A stretch of 24,032 nucleotides of DNA, taken from positions 1-24,032 of the forward strand of contig CAZEUG010000027.1 in assembly GCA_964515055.1 (NCBI GenBank), written 5' to 3'. The notes beneath the pieces were generated by a model that saw nothing but the letters and a program-made list of their open reading frames with translations, made no database searches and had not been told where the DNA came from. Both the position numbers and the translations under genes were made by a program. Shown one piece after another: positions 6,918 to 14,784 of this stretch; position 1 is the first letter of the stretch; every line of letters begins with the position of its first letter. This DNA is from QAMX01 sp964515055. GTDB taxonomy: Bacteria; Bacillota; Clostridia; Oscillospirales; QAMX01.

Positions 6918-7970
6918 ATGGAAAAAACAGTTGGTTATGCCGTTGTTGGTCTGGGCGTTGGCCAGAACCATGTGAAAGCTGCGGCAAAGGCAGAAGGCGG
7001 CCGCCTGGTTGCCATTTGTGATCTGCGCGATGATCGTCTGACCGAAACATCCGCAAAATTCCCGGAGGCCAAGGCCTACAAGAGCTTTGAAGAAATGCTC
7101 AAGGATCCGGAAATCGATGTCGTTTCCATCTGCACACCGAGCGGCCTGCACGCGGATATGGCCATTCAGGCTCTGCGCGCCGGAAAGCACGTCCTGACCG
7201 AAAAGCCGATGGACATTGTTGTGGATAAAATCTATGAAATTGACCGTGTCGCAAAGGAATGCGGCAAAAAGGTCGGCTGCATCTTCCAGAACCGCCGCAA
7301 CGCGGTCATGGAGCCGATCAAGAAGGCCGTCGATGAAGGCCGCCTCGGCGAAATCTACACGGCGTTCTTCCGCGTGAACTGGTACCGCAGCGACCGCTAC
7401 TTCCAGGAGAGCGGCGGCTGGCGCGGCACATGGGCGATGGACGGCGGCGGCTCGCTGATGAACCAGGCCGTTCACACCGTTGACCTGATGCAGTGGCTGC
7501 TGGGCGATGTCAAGTCGATCCGCTCGGATATGCGCATCGTCAACCACAACATCGAAACGGAAGACTTCACCAGCTCCGTCATTAAGTTCACCAGCGGCGC
7601 AATCGTGACGTTTGTTTCGACCACAGCCGCCTATCCGGGCTTCGGCACGGATATCCAGCTCACCGGTACCAAGGGCTCTATCCATGCCGACGGCAGCAAG
7701 CTGGTTGCATGGCGCCTCGCCGGTGAAAGCAAGGAAGCCGAAGAAGCCGAATCCGCCGCAATGCTGGCGCAGTACGGCTCTGAAGCCGGCACCATCGCCG
7801 GTTCGGACAACACCATCGTCCGCGGCCACGACTTCATGATTCAGGATATGATCGACGCCGTCCGCTTTGACCGCGATCCGTTCGTCGGCCCGCAGGAAGC
7901 CGTGAAGGCCGTCCGCATCATCAACGCGATCTACGAATCTGCTCGCACGGGCAAGGAAATCGTTTTCTGA
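6918..7970 (+). CDS. Gfo/Idh/MocA family oxidoreductase
   Basis: A 350-residue NAD(P)-dependent sugar or polyol dehydrogenase. The N-terminal Rossmann domain begins AVVGLGVGQNH (8-18), a GxGxxxxH variant of the dinucleotide motif, with D35 ending the second strand. EKPMD (95-99) holds the conserved catalytic lysine, and the C-terminal domain has GGGSLMNQAVHTVDL (176-190), whose H186 and D189 are the usual substrate-site residues. Length and domain order are standard. The ATG at 6918 follows AGAGGAGAA by about 9 bases. It is third in an operon after the isomerase and PmoA-like genes; the 86-base gap upstream contains only an imperfect GGAACCC/GGGATCC inverted repeat. It probably oxidises the sugar that the downstream transporter brings in. 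The substrate is unknown (inositol, glucose-fructose or glycoside 3-oxidation are all possible). Confidence 0.92.
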   Translation: MEKTVGYAVVGLGVGQNHVKAAAKAEGGRLVAICDLRDDRLTETSAKFPEAKAYKSFEEMLKDPEIDVVSICTPSGLHADMAIQALRAGKHVLTEKPMDIVVDKIYEIDRVAKECGKKVGCIFQNRRNAVMEPIKKAVDEGRLGEIYTAFFRVNWYRSDRYFQESGGWRGTWAMDGGGSLMNQAVHTVDLMQWLLGDVKSIRSDMRIVNHNIETEDFTSSVIKFTSGAIVTFVSTTAAYPGFGTDIQLTGTKGSIHADGSKLVAWRLAGESKEAEEAESAAMLAQYGSEAGTIAGSDNTIVRGHDFMIQDMIDAVRFDRDPFVGPQEAVKAVRIINAIYESARTGKEIVF

Positions 7971-7990
7971 TTTTTACCGTCCGTCTCTCC

Positions 7991-8033
7991 GTATTCCGGG
8001 GGCTGCATCCATCCGATGCAACCTCCGGAATAC
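7991..8033 (+). terminator. Large hairpin between dehydrogenase and transporter genes
   Basis: Arms 7991-8009 and 8015-8033 pair over 19 positions with one mismatch and one G-T pair (GTATTCCGG with CCGGAATAC outside, TGCATC with GATGCA inside), around a five-base loop. The following T-run is poor (GTTTGC), so it may be a partial terminator or mRNA-stabilising hairpin that lowers transporter expression. It overlaps the upstream ATG at 8016, which argues for the later start at 8070. Confidence 0.6.
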
Positions 8034-8069
8034 GTTTGCATACCACCAAAACAGAAAGCAGGAACTACC

Positions 8070-9302
8070 ATGCAGAAAACACAAACTGAAAAACAGGCCA
8101 GCCGACTGATTTTTCTCTGCTGGCTCGTCTATACCACGGCATATCTTGGCCGTCTGAATTTTAACGCCTGTCTTGTTGAAATCATTGACTCCCTTGGGAC
8201 AACCAAAGCGGCCGCCGGACTGGTGACGTCCTGCTTTTTCTTTGCCTATGGCGCAGGCCAGCTGCTGAACGGCATCCTTTCCAAGCGCTATCGTCCGCGC
8301 CCGGTCATCGCGACCGTGCTGCTCATTTCCGCCGGTCTGAACGTTGCCATGCCGCTCGTCGGCAATATCGGCGTGATGAAATACCTCTGGCTCGTCAACG
8401 GCCTGGTGCAGTCTGTGCTGTGGAGTACACTGCTCCGCACGCTCGGCGTTCGCCTGCCGCAGCGGCTGATGAAGCGCGCCGTCCTCGTGATGAGCACCAC
8501 CACCGCCATCGGCACGGCGGCGATCTACGGCCTGAGCGCGCTGTTTGTCTGGACGCTCGCCTGGCAGTATGTCTTCTACGGCGCTGCCATTCTCCTCTGT
8601 GTGGTGGCCGCCATCTGGTTCCTCTGCTTCCCGACCGGCGATCTGCGCGGCGATGAAGAGGCGCAGGCTGATACCAAAGCGGAAGGGGCGGCTCTGCCGA
8701 AGATGGAGCGCCGCGCACTGCTGACAATGCTGGGCGTGCTGCTTCTGCTGGCCGTTTTCACGAACTTCATCAAGGACGGCCTGACGACCTGGACACCGGA
8801 TATTCTGAAGGAGCTTTACCATTTCCCGAACGCCATCTCCATCGTTCTGACGCTGACGCTGCCGCTGCTCGCCATCTCGGGCGCGTATTTCTCCGTGCGG
8901 CTGAACCGGCGCATTCAGTCGTTCACGGCGCTGTCCGGCGTTTTCTTCACCGTGGCGTTTGTGGCCACTGGCATCCTGTTTGTCTGCCTGCGCTGGAATG
9001 TCTGGCTGGTGACGCTGGTCGGCTTTGCAGTGACGGTCTGCGCCGTTTCCGCCGTCAACAACGTGCTGACGAGCATGGCACCGCTGGCGCTGCGCGAATC
9101 GATTGACGTCGGCCTGACCGCCGGTCTGCTCAACTCCTTCTGCTATGTCGGCAGCACACTCAGCTCCGTGCTGCTGGGCGCCATGGCAGACAGCGGCAGC
9201 GGCTGGAACAACGTCTTCCGCCTGATTCTCGCCATGACGGTGCTGGCCACCGCGATCGGCTTCGGCGGCTCCATCCTGGAACGGCGGTCGGCGCGGAAAT
9301 AA
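8070..9302 (+). CDS. MFS transporter, OPA (organophosphate:phosphate antiporter)-like
   Basis: A 410-residue protein with about twelve hydrophobic segments and a central cytoplasmic loop (about residues 188-214, GDLRGDEEAQADTKAEG) separating two six-helix halves. The first helices carry YLGRLNFNA and FFFAYGAGQLLNGILSKRYRPR split over 45-70, with NGLVQSVLWSTLLRTLG further on; these resemble GlpT/UhpT-type carriers of phosphorylated or anionic sugars rather than drug exporters. GLTTWTPDILKELY opens the second half. The start is the ATG at 8070 with AGCAGGA upstream; an earlier ATG at 8016 lies in a large hairpin and adds no family sequence. It closes the isomerase-PmoA-dehydrogenase operon and is the likely importer of its substrate, which would then be an organic anion or sugar phosphate; that substrate class is inference. 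Confidence 0.87.
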   Translation: MQKTQTEKQASRLIFLCWLVYTTAYLGRLNFNACLVEIIDSLGTTKAAAGLVTSCFFFAYGAGQLLNGILSKRYRPRPVIATVLLISAGLNVAMPLVGNIGVMKYLWLVNGLVQSVLWSTLLRTLGVRLPQRLMKRAVLVMSTTTAIGTAAIYGLSALFVWTLAWQYVFYGAAILLCVVAAIWFLCFPTGDLRGDEEAQADTKAEGAALPKMERRALLTMLGVLLLLAVFTNFIKDGLTTWTPDILKELYHFPNAISIVLTLTLPLLAISGAYFSVRLNRRIQSFTALSGVFFTVAFVATGILFVCLRWNVWLVTLVGFAVTVCAVSAVNNVLTSMAPLALRESIDVGLTAGLLNSFCYVGSTLSSVLLGAMADSGSGWNNVFRLILAMTVLATAIGFGGSILERRSARK

Positions 9303-9347
9303 CGAGATCGACCCTTTGAAAAGAACATCCCCGGAGGATTTTCACCT

Positions 9348-10634
9348 ATGCAGCTCATTGATCAGATCTGTTCGCTGATTCTTACAGTGCTCACTGTTCT
9401 GACAGCCTATCAGACATTTTACGCCATTCTCGGCTTTTTCGCCCGCGCACGGCGCTGGCCGGCGGCGCCGCAGACGCGGCGTTATGCCGTGCTGATTGCC
9501 GCACGCAACGAGGCTCTCGTGATTGACGGCCTTTTGGACAGCATCCATGCCCAGACGTACCCTGCCGACCGGATTGAAATCTTCGTCGTGGCGGACAACT
9601 GCTCGGACGATACGGCGGCCATCTGCCGCGCACACGGCGCAACCGTCTATGAACGGAAGGACCCGGCTCATGCGCGCAAGGGCTACGCCATGCAGTTCCT
9701 GGTGGACTGCATCCACCGGGATTACGGCGCGGATGCGTTTGACGGGTACTTCGTCTTTGACGCGGACAACCTCCTGGCCGCCGACTTCATCGAACGGATG
9801 AACGAAGCATTCGCCGCGGGACACCATGTGGTCACATCGTACCGGAATACCAAAAACTTCGGGACAAATCTCGTCTCGTCCGCGTACGGCATCCACTTTT
9901 ACCGCAATACGGTCGTCTTCCACCGGCCGCGCTCCGTGCTGGGGCTCGGCACACACCTGACCGGCACCGGCTATCTGCTCGATGCGTCGCTGCTGGCAGA
10001 CGGCTGGAAATGGACGAACCTGACTGAGGACGATGAGCTGACCTGCGTACTCTCCAAAAAAGGGGAGCTGGTGGCATACTGCGAAGCGGCGGAGTTCTTC
10101 GATGAGCAGCCGATCGACTTCCGGACGGCACTGCGTCAGCGGGTGCGCTGGGCGCGTGGCCGCCTGGTGAATTTCGTCCGGAACGGCTGGCACATTCCGT
10201 CGGAAATTTTCCACTCGGAAAACGGCCTGCGCGGCTCGATCTCCAGCTATGACCATTTTTTTCACTATTTTCCACACGGCCTCTTCACCTTCCTGATCGG
10301 TCTGGTCTATCCGGCTGTCTCGTTTATCTACGGGCTGGTGCATCCGGGCGTCAATGACTACCGCGCCATGGCGTGGAACCTGCTGGCGCTGTTCGGGACG
10401 AAATATCTGGCGGCGCTGGCGACCGGCCTGATGGCCGTGCTGCGGGAGTGGCGGCACATCCACTGCTCGCCGGTCAAGCGGCTGCTGTACGCGCTGACCT
10501 ATCCGTGGTTCCCGATGATCAGCGTGTTCATTTACATGGCGGCGCTCGTACACGATGTCCGCTGGACACCGATTGCACATACCGACCATTCCACCATTGA
10601 CGATTTGACCCGCCCGACCATTCGGCATACCTGA
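9348..10634 (+). CDS. Processive-type family 2 glycosyltransferase, membrane-bound
   Basis: A 428-residue GT2 enzyme. A membrane helix (about 6-30) precedes the GT-A domain: AVLIAARNEALVID (47-60), VVADNCSDDTA (80-90), FDADN (138-142, the metal-binding DxD), TEDDE (226-230, catalytic ED) and QRVRW (264-268, the QxxRW motif of cellulose-synthase-like processive transferases). Three or four membrane helices follow (about 311-330, 345-365 and 383-402). This layout fits enzymes that polymerise and thread a polysaccharide through the membrane, or single-sugar relatives. ATG 9348 follows CCGGAGGA. It is 45 bases downstream of the transporter gene, so it may be co-transcribed, but its function fits envelope glycan synthesis better than catabolism. 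The donor sugar and product cannot be inferred. Confidence 0.9.
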   Translation: MQLIDQICSLILTVLTVLTAYQTFYAILGFFARARRWPAAPQTRRYAVLIAARNEALVIDGLLDSIHAQTYPADRIEIFVVADNCSDDTAAICRAHGATVYERKDPAHARKGYAMQFLVDCIHRDYGADAFDGYFVFDADNLLAADFIERMNEAFAAGHHVVTSYRNTKNFGTNLVSSAYGIHFYRNTVVFHRPRSVLGLGTHLTGTGYLLDASLLADGWKWTNLTEDDELTCVLSKKGELVAYCEAAEFFDEQPIDFRTALRQRVRWARGRLVNFVRNGWHIPSEIFHSENGLRGSISSYDHFFHYFPHGLFTFLIGLVYPAVSFIYGLVHPGVNDYRAMAWNLLALFGTKYLAALATGLMAVLREWRHIHCSPVKRLLYALTYPWFPMISVFIYMAALVHDVRWTPIAHTDHSTIDDLTRPTIRHT

Positions 10635-10654
10635 AAAAACAGCGCTTTTCCCTC

Positions 10655-10683
10655 TTTACGTTTTCGGAAATTTCGTGTATAAT
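10655..10683 (+). promoter_or_regulatory. Promoter of rnpB
   Basis: TTTACG (10655-10660), 17 bases, perfect TATAAT (10678-10683). The predicted start near 10690 agrees with the 5' arm of RNase P helix P1 at 10693. Confidence 0.82.
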
Positions 10684-10692
10684 AATAGTACA

Positions 10693-11067
10693 GGGATGAA
10701 AGCTGTGCCGCCGCGTGAGGGCAACCTCATGAGGAAAGTCCGGGCTTCACAGGGCAGGATAACGGGTAACGCCCGCCGGGGGAAACCCCAGGACAAGTGC
10801 AACAGAGAGATACCGCCGTGCCTTCACCGGTGCGGTAAGGGTGGAAAAGCGGAGATAAGCGCCCGCTGTCGGCCGGGTAACCGGCTGTTCATGTAAACTC
10901 TATCCGAAGCAACACCCGACCGGAGCGCAGCGCAAGCTGCGGCGTTTGCCCGACGCAGTTCCAAGGATGGTGGCATGAGGCGCATGGCAACGTGCGTCCA
11001 CAGATAGATGGCGGCTCATTCCCGTGCAAACGGGAGGGACAGAACCCGGCTTACAGGCTTTCAGCCC
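10693..11067 (+). ncRNA. rnpB: RNase P RNA, bacterial type A
   Basis: This is the catalytic RNA that matures tRNA 5' ends, about 375 bases. Helix P1 closes with GGGATGAAAGC at the 5' end and GCTTTCAGCCC at the 3' end. The universally conserved GAGGAAAGTCCGGGC (10731-10745) pairs in P4 with ACAGAACCCGGCTTA (11040-11054), and the internal GCGGTAAGGGTGGAAAAGC (10832-10850) is the conserved P10/P11-J12 region. Size and motif order are those of the common type A RNA rather than the Bacillus type B. Frames translated across it are spurious. Its RpmH/RnpA protein partner is not in this window. Confidence 0.96.
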
Positions 11068-11071
11068 TGCA

Positions 11072-11117
11072 ACCACAAACAAAAGACAAGGCGGCGGTTT
11101 CAAATCGTCGCCTTGTC
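11072..11117 (-). terminator. Strong intrinsic terminator pointing against rnpB
   Basis: A 12-bp stem (GACAAGGCGGCG, 11085-11096, with CGTCGCCTTGTC, 11106-11117, one G-T pair). Read on the minus strand it is followed by TTTTGTTTGTGG, a proper T-tail. On the plus strand what follows is CGATATCTGG, so it would be a poor terminator for rnpB. No minus-strand gene is seen upstream of it. Confidence 0.6.
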
Positions 11118-11168
11118 CGATATCTGGCTGAAACAGGCCGGAACGGTCTCAAAAAGGGGGCATATTCC

Positions 11169-11849
11169 TTGAAGCTCTTCCTGTTCATCCTGGAGCTGAT
11201 CGGAACTGTGGCGTTTGCCATTTCCGGGGCATTGACCGGGTATGGCAAGCGAATGGATATTTTCGGCGTGGCGCTGCTGGGTCTGACGACGGCCGTTGGC
11301 GGCGGCACGATCCGTGATGTGCTGCTCGGCAGCCTGCCACCGGCAGTGTTTCAGAATCCGCTGTACGTTGCCGTGGCGCTCGGCGTCTCCATTCTGATGT
11401 TCATCGCGCTGCGGCGGCGCATCCTGTCGCACAGCTATCGGCTGTTTGAGCGGATTCTTTTCCTGTCCGACACCATTGGCCTCGGCATCTTTACGGTCGT
11501 CGGCGTGAAGGCCGCCTTCCTCTCCGGGTCGGAAAACCTGATGCTTGCGGTGTTTGTCGGCGCATTGACCGGCGTCGGCGGCGGCGTTTTGCGTGATATC
11601 TTCGCAGACGATACACCGTATATCTTTGTCAAGCACATTTACGCCTGCGCCGCAACGGCCGGTGCGCTGCTCTGCGCGCTGCTCTGGCCGGTCAACGATA
11701 CGGCGGCGATGCTGTCCGGCATGGCGCTGGTCTGGGTAATTCGCGTGCTGGCGGCGCATTTCCGGTGGAGCCTCCCGAAGGCGACCGGCATTCTGCCAAC
11801 GGCAGAGGAGCCGACCGATCCAGCCGCCTGCGACAGGCGTGAACCGTGA
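11169..11849 (+). CDS. TRIC cation channel / UPF0126 family membrane protein
   Basis: A 226-residue membrane protein with seven or so hydrophobic helices in two repeated halves. Each half carries the UPF0126 signature: GLTTAVGGGTIRDVLLG near residue 40 and GALTGVGGGVLRDIFA near 126. Prokaryotic TRIC proteins of this family form homotrimeric monovalent cation channels. The only ATG in frame upstream (10992) lies inside rnpB, so I take TTG at 11169 as the start: it follows AAAAAGGGGG by 8 bases and opens directly with the first helix (MKLFLFILELIGTVAFAISG), giving the usual family length. It is 50 bases after the hairpin downstream of rnpB and 16 bases before the acetyltransferase gene, so it could be transcribed from the rnpB promoter or from an unseen one. 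Confidence is high for the family, moderate for the start. Confidence 0.88.
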   Translation: MKLFLFILELIGTVAFAISGALTGYGKRMDIFGVALLGLTTAVGGGTIRDVLLGSLPPAVFQNPLYVAVALGVSILMFIALRRRILSHSYRLFERILFLSDTIGLGIFTVVGVKAAFLSGSENLMLAVFVGALTGVGGGVLRDIFADDTPYIFVKHIYACAATAGALLCALLWPVNDTAAMLSGMALVWVIRVLAAHFRWSLPKATGILPTAEEPTDPAACDRREP

Positions 11850-11865
11850 AAGGGAGGATGGCACC

Positions 11866-12399
11866 ATGAAACGTTGGCTCCGCAGCTGGCTCAACCGCAT
11901 CCTGTTCGGCGCCGGAACGGAAGCGTTCTGGCATCACCGCGAAAAGGCGGCCGCAGCGAAAACGGCGCTTGCCCGCCGGTATCACAACTACCGCTGCATC
12001 AAAATCTGCACGAAAAACGGCGCGTCGATTCCCTCCACCACCCGAATCGATGGCCGCCTGACACTGCCGCACGGCATGAGCGGCATTTTCATCTCCAGAG
12101 GCGCCGTCATTGGCCGCGGCTGCACGGTGTTCCAGCAGGTGACGATCGGCTCCAATACGATCGAAGGCTCCAAAACCTGCGGCGCACCGGTGATCGGCGA
12201 TGACGTCTACATCGGCGCAGGCGCCAAGATCATCGGCGGCGTCACCGTCGGCGACCATGTCCGAATCGGCGCCAACTGCGTCGTGGTGGAGGACATCCCC
12301 GCCAACAGCACGGTCGTGCTGCAAAAACCGCGTATCCTGCTCCGACAGGAGCAGGCAGACAATACCTTCCACACGTTTGAAGCAACAAACGGGCGCTGA
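11866..12399 (+). CDS. Serine acetyltransferase-like hexapeptide acyltransferase
   Basis: A 177-residue left-handed beta-helix acyltransferase. After a short helical N-terminus (1-50), hexapeptide turns run from about 60 to 150: SGIFISRGAVIGRGCTVFQQ (72-91), VTIGSN, APVIGDDVYIGAGAKIIGG (107-125), VTVGDHVRIGANCVVVEDIP. This is the pattern of proteins annotated as serine acetyltransferase in Firmicutes, but it is much shorter than CysE and lacks its large N-terminal domain. The position where CysE has the catalytic histidine (HHGVTLGG) reads FQQVTIGS; the nearby HG at 69-70 could serve instead. Hence O-acetylation of a sugar or glycan is at least as likely as cysteine synthesis, and no cysK is nearby. 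ATG 11866 follows AGGGAGGA; the gene starts 16 bases after the channel gene. Confidence 0.82.
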   Translation: MKRWLRSWLNRILFGAGTEAFWHHREKAAAAKTALARRYHNYRCIKICTKNGASIPSTTRIDGRLTLPHGMSGIFISRGAVIGRGCTVFQQVTIGSNTIEGSKTCGAPVIGDDVYIGAGAKIIGGVTVGDHVRIGANCVVVEDIPANSTVVLQKPRILLRQEQADNTFHTFEATNGR

Positions 12400-12426
12400 A
12401 GCGCCTGAAAAAAGGTGGTTATCCCG

Positions 12427-13995
12427 ATGAATTTGACAATTGTGAAGGCAACAGAATGGACGTATCCCGACCGGATGGCGTACCGGTCGGCATCGGACTG
12501 TGCGCGGATTTACGGCGCACGCGGCAGCTACGCGGAAATCCAGCTTGTGATGTCCGGTGTGCCGGAGGGCGCAGGCATCGAAGTGGCGTCCGCCGGAGCG
12601 GTTCAGCCGTTCGAGGTCGAATGGTATGAGCTGGTGCCGGTGTATGTCGAGGACAACGCCAACCTGCCGGACGACGGCGAGAGCCGCGATGAATGGATTC
12701 CCGCCCGCCCGGCACCGTACTGGCTGTATGACTGCGCCAAGCCGCTCGGCACACAGCTGACACCGAAGGACGGCGGCGCGGCGCTCTATGCTGCACTGCG
12801 CATCCCGGCCGATGCGGCTCCCGGCGTCTATTCGGGCAGCTACGCCGTCTGCGTGAACGGCGAAACGGTGGATGTCCCGGTCGAGCTGACGGTCTATGCG
12901 GTTACCATCCCGGCGGAGGAGCACCTGAAAATCCTCAACGGCTACAGCCGCGCCAAGGTCATGGAATACCACCGCGTGGAAAAGGACTCGGACGAATTCC
13001 GCGCTCTGGACGAGCAGTATCTCCGGATGCTGCGCCGGATGCACCAGAATGCACTCTATGTCGGTGTCGCCTGCCTGGGACAGGATGAAACCGGCCACTA
13101 TCGGTTCGATTTTGACGGCCTGAAGCGCGATGTCGAATATTTCCGGTCGCTCGGCTATCGCTGGTTCCAGATGAGCGGCGTCGGCTTCCGGAAGAGCTGG
13201 CAGGAATCGACGATTCTGGTGCGCGGAATGCCCGCAATGAGCTACGAGGCGTACCAGTACCTGGCGGACTACCTGCCCGCATTGCAATCGTTTCTGGAGC
13301 GGGAGGGCTGGCAGGACAGCTTCTACCTCGGCGTGGCGGATGAACCCAACGGAGCCAACGCCGTCGAATACCGCGCATTGTGCGGCCTGATTCGCAAGCT
13401 GGCACCGCGCCTGCGCCTGATTGATGCCGTCGGCACGACGCCGATTTACGGCGCGCTGGACACGTATATCCCGCTGAACGCCTCCTACGAGGAGAAGCAG
13501 GAGGTGTTCGAGCGCTTCCGCGAGGGCGGCAATGAGCTGTGGCACTATGTCTGCTGCGTCCCGCGGAGCAAAAAATACACGAACCGCCTGATGGATTATC
13601 CGCTGCTGTCAACGGAATACCTCTTCTGGGGCAACTACAGGTACCGCATGAGCGGCTATCTGCACTGGGCGTCCAACTGCTATCAGCCGGAGCAGGATCC
13701 GTTTACCTGCAACTGCCCGACCCACCGCAACGCAGACAGCGTCGGCACACTCCCGGCGGGCGACACGCATATCGTCTATCCGGGTGACGGCGCACCGTGG
13801 ATGTCGCTGCGCCTGGAAGCGCAGCGCCGCAGCGCGGAGGATTATGAGCTGCTCCACCTGCTGAGCGGGAAGGATCCGGCACTGGCCGATGCAATCTGCG
13901 CGAAGGGCTTCCGCTCCTTCTGCGATGTCGAATACGACCCGAACCGCTTTGAAGAGATCCGGCGCGAGCTGATGGCCGCCTGCTCCGCCCTGTAA
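12427..13995 (+). CDS. DUF4091 domain protein (glycoside hydrolase-like)
   Basis: A 522-residue cytoplasmic protein (no signal peptide). The N-terminal 160 residues are a beta-sandwich-like domain (EIQLVMSG..ALRIPADAAPGVYSGSYAVCVNGETVDVPVELTVYA). Residues about 165-420 read as a TIM-barrel-like region with LGVADEPNG (301-309), where E306 is a plausible acid/base. The C-terminus carries the DUF4091 signature MSLRLEAQRRSAEDYELL (459-476), normally (S)IRxExxRxGxxDYE. GH-like DUF4091 proteins appear in glycan-use loci and are thought to be glycosidases, but here the export signal is missing, so an intracellular oligosaccharide is implied. The start is the ATG at 12427 with AAAGGTGG upstream; it trails the acetyltransferase gene by 27 bases and probably shares its transcript. 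Activity is inferred only. Confidence 0.82.
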   Translation: MNLTIVKATEWTYPDRMAYRSASDCARIYGARGSYAEIQLVMSGVPEGAGIEVASAGAVQPFEVEWYELVPVYVEDNANLPDDGESRDEWIPARPAPYWLYDCAKPLGTQLTPKDGGAALYAALRIPADAAPGVYSGSYAVCVNGETVDVPVELTVYAVTIPAEEHLKILNGYSRAKVMEYHRVEKDSDEFRALDEQYLRMLRRMHQNALYVGVACLGQDETGHYRFDFDGLKRDVEYFRSLGYRWFQMSGVGFRKSWQESTILVRGMPAMSYEAYQYLADYLPALQSFLEREGWQDSFYLGVADEPNGANAVEYRALCGLIRKLAPRLRLIDAVGTTPIYGALDTYIPLNASYEEKQEVFERFREGGNELWHYVCCVPRSKKYTNRLMDYPLLSTEYLFWGNYRYRMSGYLHWASNCYQPEQDPFTCNCPTHRNADSVGTLPAGDTHIVYPGDGAPWMSLRLEAQRRSAEDYELLHLLSGKDPALADAICAKGFRSFCDVEYDPNRFEEIRRELMAACSAL

Positions 13996-14070
13996 AAACG
14001 GGAAAACCGATCGTGTCAAAGACGCTCAATGGACGCACCAACGCGGCAGAAACCGGGGCGCCTTTGTGTC

Positions 14071-14102
14071 AGTGTGCGGGGGATGGCAATCCCCCGCACA
14101 CT
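14071..14102 (+). terminator. Perfect 14-bp hairpin after the DUF4091 gene
   Basis: AGTGTGCGGGGGAT (14071-14084), loop GGCA, perfect complement to 14102, then TGCCTTATGG. It is the first strong hairpin after the stop at 13995. The T-run is weak, so termination is likely but not certain. Confidence 0.5.
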
Positions 14103-14170
14103 TGCCTTATGGGAAGCCGGTCACTTCCGGCGGCCTCCAAGGGAGGCTTCGGTGGCTGCCAAAAGTTATC

Positions 14171-14318
14171 CGCTGCGAATGTACATTTCCCACAGGTAAC
14201 AACAATCCCTCCGGAGCGGCTGCGCCGCCCCACCTCCCTTTGCACAAGGGAGGCTCCGGTGGTTTCCCGCTGTGGGTGGCCACGACCGCAACGGCAGGCT
14301 CCGCCGCCAGTCGTTTCG
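14171..14318 (+). repeat. 148-bp direct repeat, copy 1
   Basis: Begins CGCTGCGAATGTACATTTCC and ends CGCCGCCAGTCGTTTCG. It contains an inverted-orientation two-hairpin element (14207-14254: GCGGC-TGC-GCCGC, then CCTCCCTT-TGCAC-AAGGGAGG). CCCACAG near the left end and CTGTGGG towards the right form an inverted pair enclosing that element. Confidence 0.88.
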
Positions 14319-14392
14319 CCAGCTGTGAGGCTCCGGCGGTTGCCCGATGTCAGCCGCTGCACCTTCCGCCGTCCACATCGGGCAATTTCCAA

Positions 14393-14430
14393 GGCTCCCT
14401 CTGACGATGGGAGTCAAGGGAGAGAAAACT
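14393..14430 (+). repeat. Degenerate two-hairpin repeat
   Basis: GGCTCCCTCTGACGATGGGAG followed by TCAAGGGAGAGAAAACTTATC split at 14413. Hairpin B is lost; the GAGAGAAAACTT tail is kept. Confidence 0.65.
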
Positions 14431-14480
14431 TATCCTGTGGAATCACCTTCACCCGCAGTTGCTGACTTCAGGCAAACTAC

Positions 14481-14540
14481 AAGGCTCCCTTGTGTAAAGG
14501 GAGCTGGCGCGAAGCGCCTGAGGGATTGCTTTTCTCTGAG
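14481..14540 (+). repeat. Two-hairpin repeat with changed hairpin A
   Basis: Hairpin A is GCTCCCTT-GTGT-AAAGGGAGC, with both arms changed together relative to CTCCCTC/GAGGGAG. Hairpin B is the common GGCGC-GAA-GCGCC, then TGAGGGA. Confidence 0.82.
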
Positions 14541-14583
14541 GAATCAACTTACTCCACAGTCACCCACACCGCCCTGCGCTGAC

Positions 14584-14640
14584 AGCTCCCTCTGACGAGG
14601 GAGCTGTCAGCGCAGCTGACTGAGGGAGAGAAAAGGTTTT
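14584..14640 (+). repeat. Two-hairpin repeat with changed hairpin B
   Basis: Hairpin A is the common form. Hairpin B is GTCAGC-GCA-GCTGAC in place of GGCGC-GAA-GCGCC, fully base-paired, then TGAGGGAGAGAAAAG. Confidence 0.88.
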
Positions 14641-14703
14641 CTGAGTGCGTACCTGTATTCGTAGCCGCCCACCTCAATTCTTTCACGGTTCACCTGCAGC
14701 AAG

Positions 14704-14766
14704 TCTTCTCTCCTTCCGTCAAAAATCGAAGATTTTTGCCATCTCCCTCGTCAGAGGGAGGTTTGT
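14704..14766 (-). repeat. Inverted-orientation repeat with AT-rich hairpin B
   Basis: CTTCTCTCCTTCCGT, hairpin B CAAAAATC-GAA-GATTTTTG, then CATCTCCCTC-GTCA-GAGGGAGG. It matches the copy at 23861, whose loop is TTC instead of GAA. Confidence 0.82.
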
Positions 14767-14784
14767 CTACTGTCCAAAGCCTGT

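Noticed and set aside
10675..10896. 73-aa frame at the start of rnpB, and the ATG at 10992 for the TRIC-family gene
   Set aside because: Both lie inside the RNase P RNA. The TTG at 11169 gives a proper ribosome binding site and family length.
11692..13545. 617-aa minus-strand frame
   Set aside because: It lies opposite three real genes (TRIC-family, acetyltransferase, DUF4091); a codon-bias artefact.
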